14,757 nucleotides of DNA from Pigoraptor vietnamica (taxonomy: Eukaryota; Opisthokonta; Filasterea). Shown one piece after another: positions 1 through 8,094 of the stretch; the stretch's first letter is position 1, and every line of letters begins with the position of its first letter. The notes beneath the pieces are model-generated. The model searched no databases. It was given only the letters and a program-made list of their open reading frames with translations, and was not told the DNA's origin. The stretch lies in NCBI GenBank assembly GCA_943704525.1, contig CALSCQ010003382.1, forward strand, positions 1-14,757, given 5' to 3'. Made by a program: the position numbers and the translations under genes.

Positions 1-420
1 ATTTCATCCGGCAAAAATTTATTTCAATCCACAAAAAATTTCCGATCTCCACAAAAATTTACGTCAATATTTATAGAAACGTTGGGAGCATTATACCCAA
101 TTGGACGTCACTGTAATGATTTTCGCTGAAAGTCTAAATTAAGGCCTCGTGAATGGGAGGCGTCAAAATTGGCATCCTCCCATCCCGCGCCTCTGTGTTT
201 ACTGTTCCTCCTTCAAACAAAGAGCACACTGTGTCACGCATCAGCACACCGTCATTTCTACCCCACCGTACTTTCTCCCCCACCGTCTTTCCCCCCCCCC
301 CCACCGAACTGAGACGGCACTTGCGAGTGGCTGAATGGGCGCGCACCGTGCGCTGCGTTAAGGGGAGTGAGGTCCCTCTCAGGCACACGCGCGCTCCGTG
401 TGCGCATCCTCGCTTAGAAA
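1..420. other. Upstream spacer and probable 5' region of the RasGAP gene
   Basis: No gene is visible here. Bases 1-150 are AT-rich and hold three degenerate copies of a roughly 20-base unit with the core CACAAAAATTT (about 9-29, 30-49 and 50-69). Bases 280-302 are pyrimidine-rich and end in a run of 12 C (291-302). The last 100 bases are GC-rich like the coding exons and probably include the promoter and 5' UTR of the gene starting at 421. No canonical TATA box is convincing. Short open frames here have no recognisable protein content. Confidence 0.5.
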
Positions 421-1213
421 ATGGAGCTCAATATCGACACTTGCGATGACGTGGAGGCCCTGCGACGCGCCTGCGCCCTCCAACGCGAGGAGCTCAAGCA
501 GCGCGACGAGTCCATTGGCGCCTTGCAGATGCAGTTGGCTACGCTGCGGAACGAAAACGACCGCCTCATCGCCGCCGTGTCGAAACTCGTTCGGCGCAAG
601 AGCAGCGCCGGTTCCAGCGACGCACCATCGTCGCACGACGTAGGGCTCTCGGTGGGGTCGCCTGCGGGGTCCTCGGTTGCGTCGTCGTCGACGCTGTCGC
701 TGCGGCCGCCCAACGCACCCGTGTCGGTGGTCGACGACCTGCTCAGCAAGCTCGACTCCTGCTGGGGAGACATCACCGCCGACATTACGCCGGCCGACCC
801 CCCGTCCCGTGAGGACGACGCAATGTGAGTGCCTGACGTTTCTTGGGTGTTGTCTCTATACGCGCGTGCCTTGCAGCATGGGGGGCATGGGTGGGAGGAG
901 AGGAGGGTAGTTGTGTACATGTGTCTGCTTCGCGTGTCACGCCCACACCTGGCATTGTACCAACCGCAGTTGGAACGATGGGGAGGCACCGGGACGGGCG
1001 AACTCACACCGCACGCTTATTCGCATTGACAGCGTGGATGCAAGGTGGGAATCGCCTTTGTTGAATGTGTGCAAATAGCCCGTGTTGTGCCTTTTTGCCA
1101 TTCGGTGCACACGGTGCCGAATTGCTCAGTGCGATGACTAACGCATGCTCGTGTTCGCCTCTCTTGCGCTCACGCAGCCCCGCGACAAAGAGCGGTGGGT
1201 TTATTGTACTGTG

Positions 1214-1254
<41 letters not shown>

Positions 1255-4200
1255 CGTTTTTGTGTGTGTCGTGTGTGTGTATGTGTGTGTCTGTGTGTGT
1301 CTGTGTGTGCGTGTGCGTTGATGACCCCGGATACACATTCTCCGATCCCTTCATTCACTGTTTATCCACACAGCGCCGTTGTTTGGTCCCGATGACGAGC
1401 CGGACGCAAACGCACCGCAACAACAGACAGGTGGGCTTTCTGTGCACTTTGCGCGTCTCGCTCCGACTCCTTTCCCAGCAAATCTCCTACACACGATGCT
1501 ACTTGGTAATTCGCATCTCGCGCAATACCGTGCGGCCGCAGAGTGTGGCGAGTCAGGAGGAGACAGCTTGGACCTCGTGGAGGACTACTTTCACGAAGAC
1601 GAGCCCTCGCCGAAGGAGAATCGCACGCCCGCTCTGTCGCCGTCGCACTCGTCCGCCGCCATCACCCTCACCGCAGGCACCACGAGCCCTCCTCCATTGG
1701 AGTCATCGGCGCAGCGAGAAGCGTACGCGCCGCCGCCGAACCTCCCTTCGACCAGCCCTGTGCCCATCACCAACAAGGACAGCACGCACGCACCCGCGGC
1801 CCTCTCGCACAGGGGGTCGCTGTCGGCCTTTGGAACGCCCGTGCAGAGCCCGTCCGCGTCGCAGACGGCGGGGTCGCTCTCGTCGTCCGGGGCGGGCGCG
1901 AACCCAGGCGGCCTGTCGGACTTCAAGTCGAAGGTGAGCAGCATCTTTGGGGAGGTCGCCGAGCACGCCGTCGACAGCATCAAGCGCAAGCTGCGGCGAC
2001 AGAGCGGCGTCGCCACGGAACAGGCGATGAAGGTCTATCCCGCGGGGCAAGAGGCCACGGGGAACGCGACGTTCTACCAGCCCGCGCTGGAGGGCGGCGG
2101 CGCCGATGGTGTGAGCGGCGGACGCGCGGCCGACGTGGCGTTTAGGGCGGTGGCCGAGCGGAAGAAGACGCTGCCGGGGTGGCTCATCCGCTACTGGCTG
2201 CGCGCCGAGTGAGTGTCCAAGTGGTCAAGCGTGCGTGCCCTGTCGCACGTGTACCTGATATTGCAATCTGCGCAAACTGTAACGCTGTCGTTCGTCATGG
2301 GCGCCACCTTCCCTCAACTTCGGACCCCCCCCCCCCCCAGGCCACACAAGAATGCGACGGGCCGAGTTGCCAAGGTCAGCAGCTCCCTTGTGGACCTCCT
2401 GCTGTGCGACAACCTCTCCGTGGCCACTGCGCTGGGCGAGGCGACGCAGAGCACCGAGCTGGACGAACTCTCCAAGTGCCTCATGCGCGTGTTCGAGGGC
2501 GTCGGAGAGAGCCTCGCGTTCCTCTCAGAGGCCATTCGCGCCGAGGTCGCGCGCACGTCGAGCGCCAACACGCTCTTCCGCAGCAACTCGCTCGCGTCCA
2601 AGTGCCTCACGGTCTACTGTCGCATGATCGGCAAGCCGTATCTCCAGGAGACTCTCGGCAAGACAGTGCGTCGCATCCTCGCGGGCCCCTCGTTTGAAAT
2701 CAGCCCTGAGAAGGCGGCCGCTGGCACGGACCTCGAGGCAAACCTTCGCGCGCTCGAGGAGGCGTGTCGCGTCATGCTGGATCGCATTTTGGCTGGTCTG
2801 GACGCCTTCCCGGCCCCTCTTCGCCGCATCTGCGCAGTCATCCGGAGGGAGGTGAACGCCAAATTCCCCGGCCGCGCGCTGCACGGTGTGGGCGGGTTCG
2901 TGTTCCTGCGCTACTTTTGCCCCGCGCTCGTGTCGCCGGAGGGCTTCCACTTTGTGCGCACGCCGCCGACGGCGGAGGCGCGCCGCAATCTTATTCTCGT
3001 GAGCAAAGTGCTGCAGAACCTCGCGAACGGCGTCGAGTTTGGAGCGAAGGAGCACTTTATGATCCCTCTGAACAGCTTTATCCAGCAGAGCACGCCGAAG
3101 CTGATGGACTACTTCGACCGCCTCAGCACGGTGACGGATGACGTCATGCGCCAGGCGGAAGACGTGTACGTCGACATGCCCAAGTCGCTCGTCGACGGCG
3201 CCGTCGGGCAGGTGCAGGTGCTGATGGGGCTGGCGATTGACGGGCTCGCGGTGCGCCTGGCGGACCGGCGCGTGGTCGAGGCTATCGCGCACTCGCCCGC
3301 AGACGACATCGCGGCCATTCTGCGCGGGTTCGGGGGAAAGACGATCGAGCTCGTGTTGGCACAGAGCGGGCTCTTCGACTCGTTTGAGGAGGTGTGTGCG
3401 CGTGCAAAGTGGTCTGTCAACATATTTGTCGGTGTATGTGAGTCTTCGCGTGGCCAACACAGTCCATGTCTTTGCAGATACTCCTGACCGACGGCCAGTG
3501 CGTGCTGAGGTGCATGTTCGACAATGTCCCATCGAAGCACATGGATGACCTTGCGCGCGCGGCCATTCAACTGCTTGCGGCGGACGCCCACGCCATGACT
3601 GCCCTCGTCGTACACTACCTGCAAGCGGACGCACAGGCAGCGGGTGCGTTGCGCAGTGCTTTGTCGTTGTGTGTGCGCGCGCATATGTCGTCTCACATGA
3701 GTTGAAAGTCGCCTCATCGCACTCACCCAATCGCCCACTCGCAGCGTCCCCTGCGGCGCTCCAGGAATTCACGACGGGCAGCCGATTGCTCGCGTCGTAC
3801 GCGCGCTTTGCGACGCAGGACTATCTCCGGACGACCCTGCGCGACATTGTGCAGGAGGTGTGCGCGACCCGCAAGTCCTTTGAGGTGAGATTCGGAAATA
3901 GGATTTGCACAAGCGGCATGCGCTCGTCACACGCAACTCTTGTCGGGAGTCGCGCGTAGAGCACGTCGAAAGCGGCACTGTTGTGTCTGTGCGGGAGATG
4001 TTGGCAACGGTTTGTAACTTAGTGCAATTGCGGGCAGGTCGATCCCGCTCGCGCGATGCGTGACGAGAACATCCGGGAGAACATGGAGCGCCTCATGACG
4101 ACGTCGCTCAAGTTTCTTGGCGCCATCGCCAACTCGGTCGTCAAGTTCCCCATGTGCGTAACACAAAATCGCGTCAGTGTGCGTTTTGCGTTTGGCGGTG

Positions 4201-5311
4201 TTGGTCTGTTAATACCGCAAGTTATGCACTCTTGTAGTACCTTGTGTCCATGTGGCCAATTGCGCTTAACTTCTTCCCTCGCCCCGCAGCGACTTTCGAC
4301 GCCTCTGCAATGCCATGTACACTGCCATCGAGGCGCGCTTCCCCGGAGAAGGCGAAGGCGCCGTCTCCCGCTTTCTGTTTATGCGCTACTTTTGCCCGGC
4401 CATTGCGTCGCCGTCCGTCTACGGGCTCATTTCGAGTGGGTGCTCGTGCTTGTGCACTTCGTGTGGCGTGATTCCCTTCCATTACCCTGCGATTGCGTTC
4501 TCTCATTGCTTCAAGAGTGCGCTTTTTGTGTTGGCATTTTCTCACAATTTCCGTGAATGCAGCGACGCCGTCGGCGACCGCGCACCGCGGCCTCGTGCTC
4601 GTATCGTACACGCTGCGTAACGTGGCAAGCGGAACGCAGTTCAAGGACTTGCACATGACGGATCTCAACGCGCTTCTCGCGACGCACGCGACGCTCCTAT
4701 TCGACTTTGTGCGCAAAGTGGTGGTGAGTGGCTCTGAGAGGATTAGCTCAAAATCCGAGTACGAGGAACGAGACGCGCACCACTGTTCTCAGCTAGTGGA
4801 TGAGAGGGGGTATCACTGGCACAATTTGCGACCTTGGGTCGCGTCGCGTCGTTCGTCGCTCACGTGACCGCGCGTCAGGACGTGCCGCGAGAGGAGGGCG
4901 ATTCGAAGGCGCCCACGGCGACGTCGTTTTACCGAAAGGCTCTCGAGACGAAGGCGGTGGGTGCTTGCGTCAACTCTTGCGCGCCTGTCTAAAATTTTCT
5001 TGGTATCGCAACAATAAGCTTGAATTTTCGCCTTGCGTGCACGGTGTTTACTCGGAGCACTATCATCTTTGCAGCGCCCCATGTCGCCAGTACCGGCGCA
5101 AGGCCCTTCGCCCGGAGCGTCTGCGCACGGACAGTCGGTCTTCTTTACGCCGACGTCGGCTGCGTCGGCGGCACCTGCGCACGCCAGCAGCGACTCGGAG
5201 AACCGCATTGGCGCGCTGTGGACGCTCCAACGAATACTCGGTGACAGCTGGGAGGAAATGCAGCCGCACCTCCAGAGCAAGACGATCACTGAGGCGCGTT
5301 TGTCCTGCATG

Positions 5312-5365
<54 letters not shown>

Positions 5366-5496
5366 GTCTATGCCTTGAGGTGCATCTGACAAGGCCCATC
5401 CATCCGCAGACGGTGTCGTATCACATTTTCGACCGCCTCTCAAGCGTCCTTGCCGTCGCGCGCAAGGGGAGTCGGCGCGAGGGCCCTGTCTTGTGA
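421..5496 (+). CDS. Tandem RasGAP-domain protein (multi-exon)
   Basis: Predicted Ras GTPase-activating protein, accelerating GTP hydrolysis on Ras-type GTPases at membranes. Exons by frame and splice fit: 421-824, 1178-1194, 1374-2208, 2341-3391, 3478-3643, 3745-3884, 4038-4153, 4290-4435, 4563-4723, 4807-4956, 5075-5293 (or 5317), 5410-5496, giving 1,163 or 1,171 residues. The start AAAATGG follows an in-frame TAG. Residues about 8-60 form a coiled coil (ALQREELKQRDESIGALQMQ); about 65-418 are Ser/Pro/Ala-rich and probably disordered. RasGAP domain 1 (about 424-690) has the arginine-finger box LFRSNSLASK (R499) and FLRYFCPALVSP (607-618), so it looks active. Domain 2 (about 770-1035) has FMRYFCPAIASP (940-951) but QEFTTGS where FRxNS is expected. 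The C-terminal 100 residues are unrecognised. Uncertain points: the microexon, the acceptor at 4806 and the donor of intron 11. I cannot place it in a subfamily such as neurofibromin or p120GAP. Confidence 0.88.
825..1177 (+). other. Intron 1 of the RasGAP gene (353 bases)
   Basis: The donor is GTGAGT at 825. The acceptor CTCACGCAG ends at 1177 after a pyrimidine-rich stretch. No conserved element or RNA gene is seen inside. It is one of the longest introns in the window, and it precedes a 17-base microexon. If the microexon is wrong, the simplest alternative is a donor GTGAGG at 809 joined directly to 1374, which also keeps frame. Confidence 0.6.
1178..1194 (+). other. Candidate 17-base microexon of the RasGAP gene
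   Basis: Exon 1 (ending at 824 with two bases over) and exon 3 (starting at 1374) do not join in frame directly. The 17 bases CCCCGCGACAAAGAGCG lie between a pyrimidine-tract acceptor (CGCTCACGCAG) and a GTGGGT donor. They restore the frame exactly and encode roughly I-P-A-T-K-S-A. This is inference from splice sites and phase. The competing model uses donor 809 and skips the microexon. Confidence 0.55.
1215..1250 (+). repeat. (TG)18 microsatellite in RasGAP intron 2
   Basis: An uninterrupted run of 18 TG units, followed to about 1318 by degenerate TG-rich sequence (TGTGTC, TGTGCG). It lies inside intron 2 (1195-1373), just 3' of the microexon donor, with TG on the sense strand. Peptides read through it (CVCVCV or its HTHT antisense) are not real coding sequence. 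Confidence 0.95.
5313..5360 (+). repeat. (TG)24 microsatellite in RasGAP intron 11
   Basis: Twenty-four uninterrupted TG units, TG on the sense strand, lying at or just after the 5' splice site of the last intron. The exact donor is unclear: a GC donor GAG|GCGCGT at 5294, or a GTGTGT inside the repeat (phase-compatible at 5318). Because GTGTGT matches the local donor consensus, repeat length could shift splice-site choice. Confidence 0.95.
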
Positions 5497-5781
5497 TTCG
5501 TTTGGCTTTGAATACACTCGCGCACTCAACTGCACGCCAATTGATCGAAGATACTGTCTCCTTTGCGCTTTCAAACGTAATGTCTCGCGTGCCGAGAGCA
5601 CGCTTCACGTGGTGAAGTCAGGGTCTGAGGGGCCGACTATTAATACACTTGGCTCTTACCAGACGGTAAAGTAACACAATGGCAATTTCCACGAACCAAA
5701 TGATCCAGCCACAGGGTTGCCCCACCTTGCATAAAAAATCCAAAACCGCATTGACGATTATTGTTGTTTTGTTATTTTGTA
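5497..5781. other. Convergent intergenic spacer (RasGAP / ankyrin gene)
   Basis: A 285-base spacer holding the 3' ends of both flanking genes. It becomes AT-rich from about 5635. No canonical AATAAA is evident on the plus strand. No gene or structured RNA is recognised. Confidence 0.5.
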
Positions 5782-7593
5782 TCATGAGAGAAGTAAGTCA
5801 ACAGCTATGTAAGAGCGCAGCCATTGGGGCGACGCTTCCCAATCCTTGCGGGAGAGAAGACAATGCACAACGACCACGCGCCGAGCAAGATGCATAAGCG
5901 TTGAAACGCTGCCGGGACCTGCAAAAACAGGTTTTGTTTTCGTGCATCCGTCACAACCAGTGAAGAGAAAGCACCCACCTTCGTTCACGCACAAAACCTC
6001 CACGAGGGATCTCGTTTTGCTCACTTCTTTCGATTCGAGTGCCGTAGGCAACGCGAGCGGCAATTCGAACGGCATTATGCGAGGATCACTTCTGTTCTTG
6101 CGATTAAAAATCAAAAAAGGACGAGCAACTCTGTGACCATATTGCGCCAGATAGAAGATAGCCTGCAACCGTTCGTTGCCGTCGATAGACGAGCACCGCA
6201 AAATGGCATCAAGACATAAGTTGACATTCTCAGCGCAAACATTTGGCGAAGCGCCGAACTCGAGAAGGCAGTGAACAACGTCAGGACCCGCACGATGTAC
6301 AGCTTCACTCAACAGCGTGCCGGACACATATACATCCAAAATATACTCCCAGTGCGCGACACGGTTCAGATCTCCACCGCGAGCGACGAACTGCGAAACA
6401 AACTTGGGAAACTGGTCCCCCCGAAAACAGAAAGGCGCCGACCGGACCAGCAGCGTGTGTCCAACCTCTGAAGGACAAAAATTCTCGACGCTCTCAATAA
6501 GTACATCGCCATTTCCGCCGAGCCCGCTGAACAACGCGAAGTATTTGCAAGGTCGATGCGAAAACCGTTGGTTGCGATTAGCTTGAGGTAGTCGATACCG
6601 GCATCGAGCGAATTCGCCAGAACGCACTCGGCATGAATGTCAGCGCCAGCGCGGACGAGAAGCTCAGCAATATCGAGGCGCCTCTCACGAATCGCAAACG
6701 CTAAAGGTCCCTCGTGGCCATCGACTTGTTGGTAGCAGTCTTCATGACGCCGCCCCAACGATGGGTTTGCACCAAACTCGAGCAACATGCGTACAGCTTC
6801 CTTATCACCGACCTGCGCACATTGCGCCACAAGGCATTGATAAGCCAGCTTAGCAAGACGACAACGTCAGCTTAGCAACTGAAGACAAGACGAAAAACTT
6901 AAACTTAACAAACGTTCAATACATACTCACCTCGCACGCAACAAAAATCGGCGTCGACCCATGCACAGCAGTGCAGTGTTCTTGCAGTAATCCGCTGTCG
7001 GTGGAAAAGGGAACCGAAATGAATAACACAAAGACAATACAAGAACAAAAAAAAAAATGCTCGGCTGACAAGACTGAGTCAGACATGATAAACGTACTTG
7101 ACGTGCGGATCGAAATCAGAATACAGCCCCTGGTAGTCCGGTTCCACAACTTTCGCACTTGAATTGGCACCGCTATTGAGTAGCCAGCGCATAACGTCGT
7201 GACGCCCGTAGTTGACGGCGCAGAAGAGAGGCGTGAACCCAAGACGGGGGTATATCTCGCAATCGACAGACGCACCGATGTCGACAAGCCATTGTGCGAG
7301 TTCGAGATGCCCAAAAGCACAGGCCGAGTGCAGCGCGGTGCGGTACTCCTTTGTGGCATGCGCTCCTCGTGTGCGCTCCAGGCCGGGTCAAGCAGTACTG
7401 TGTTTGACGCACATAGGCCGATTTCAAGCGACTCAAAACCTGGCTCCAAACCAACAACATGCGACTCAAAACCTGGCACCAAACCAACGACATAAACTTC
7501 CCCAATTATGTCCTTCCCCTCGCGGCGCATGTGCTCAAGGCACTCGCGGTGGCCGCGCTCGGCGGCGAGACGCACGGAATCGCAGCAAGCCAT
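5782..7593 (-). CDS. Ankyrin-repeat protein (5 exons)
   Basis: Probable protein-binding scaffold of unknown partner. Minus-strand exons: 7593-7498, 7348-7098, 6994-6931, 6812-6536, 6467-5782, giving 457 residues with all phases consistent. The start has a good context (AAGATGG). Ankyrin repeats are seen in order: VRLAAERGHRECLEHMRREG (about 7-26), TALHSACAFGHLELAQWLVD (from about 36), FTPLFCAVNYGRHDVMRWLL (about 70-90), STPIFVACEVGDKEAVRMLL (about 129-150), PLAFAIRERRLDIAELLVRA (about 170-190), then more divergent copies including LLSEAVHRAGPDVVHCLLEF. The last 110 residues show no ankyrin pattern and no F-box, SOCS or other domain that I recognise. The gene is less GC-rich than its neighbours, and its intron 1 and intron 4 donors (GTTTAT, GTTGTT) depart from the GTGNGT used elsewhere. 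The intron 4 donor could instead be GTTTTC 30 bases upstream. Confidence 0.83.
7428..7493 (-). repeat. 33-base direct duplication in ankyrin-gene intron 1
   Basis: Two adjacent 33-base units (7428-7460 and 7461-7493) differ at two positions. On the sense strand each reads like GTTTGGWGCCAGGTTTTGAG. They start four bases inside the predicted donor at 7497 and lie in intron 1 (7349-7497). The frame of exon 1 stays open across them and would encode two copies of an 11-residue unit ending PGFES. Confidence 0.9.
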
Positions 7594-8094
7594 CTTACCA
7601 GAACGCGAAGAAACGAACGACACCGAAAAAGCGGCTCAGAAACGACGAGAATGGGAGGCGACGGACGAACGGTCGTTGAAATAGAAGGAAGCGAACATAG
7701 GCCAAGGAAGACGGCGAACGAGGTCAAAGACGACGCGAGAGGACGACGCAACAACGAGTAGAAGCGAACAAGGCCAACGAGTCAGCAAAGGACGACGACG
7801 AATCCTCGACGACGGAAGGAAGACAGCATCGCAGAGTGTTCACGACATGAAAGAGCAATAAGGCATAGCCTGAGTCGCGGGCACCTTTTCCCGGTCGTCC
7901 AGGTTACCCAGTCATCACGTCCGCGCCGGCTCACGACACACACGACGCCAGCACTTTGGCGTCACACACAAAAGATCAGCTGATCGTTCTTGGGACCACG
8001 CAGTAATAAGAATTCGCGTGATTCTTTACGTCTGTCGGTTTCCCCGTCGAGTGGATTGCGGTGATTGTGCGCGCATCCGCCGCACACCGCGGAA
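7594..8094. promoter_or_regulatory. Divergent intergenic region between ankyrin gene and MEI4-like gene
   Basis: A 501-base spacer between two divergently transcribed starts, so it should hold both promoters. Bases 7594-7830 are purine-rich on the plus strand (GAC/GAA-rich), that is pyrimidine-rich in the likely 5' UTR of the ankyrin gene. Two perfect inverted repeats lie close together: GACGCCA-6-TGGCGTC (7944-7963) and the 12-base palindrome GATCAGCTGATC (7974-7985), whose centre CAGCTG is an E-box. These are candidate transcription-factor sites, not proven ones. No gene is seen. Confidence 0.5.

Noticed and set aside
809-1373. Alternative RasGAP intron from donor 809 (GTGAGG) to acceptor 1373
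   Set aside because: It keeps frame without a microexon, but it uses a weaker donor than GTGAGT at 825 and leaves the well-formed microexon splice sites unexplained. It remains the main competing model.
1065-1937. A long plus-strand frame through the intron 2 TG repeat
   Set aside because: It encodes CVCVCV through the repeat and then an Arg-rich out-of-frame reading of the RasGAP linker exon. Splice phases support the other frame.
2525-3772. A 415-codon open frame on the minus strand
   Set aside because: It lies antisense to the conserved RasGAP exons, crosses their introns, and has the His/Arg-rich composition typical of shadows of GC-rich coding sequence. No domain is seen.
4793-4806. 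Acceptors at CTCAG (4792) and CTAG (4796) for RasGAP exon 10
   Set aside because: The first puts TGA at 4801-4803 in the needed frame and the second is out of phase with the donor at 4724. The AG ending at 4806 is the only phase-0 choice, though its immediate context is poor.
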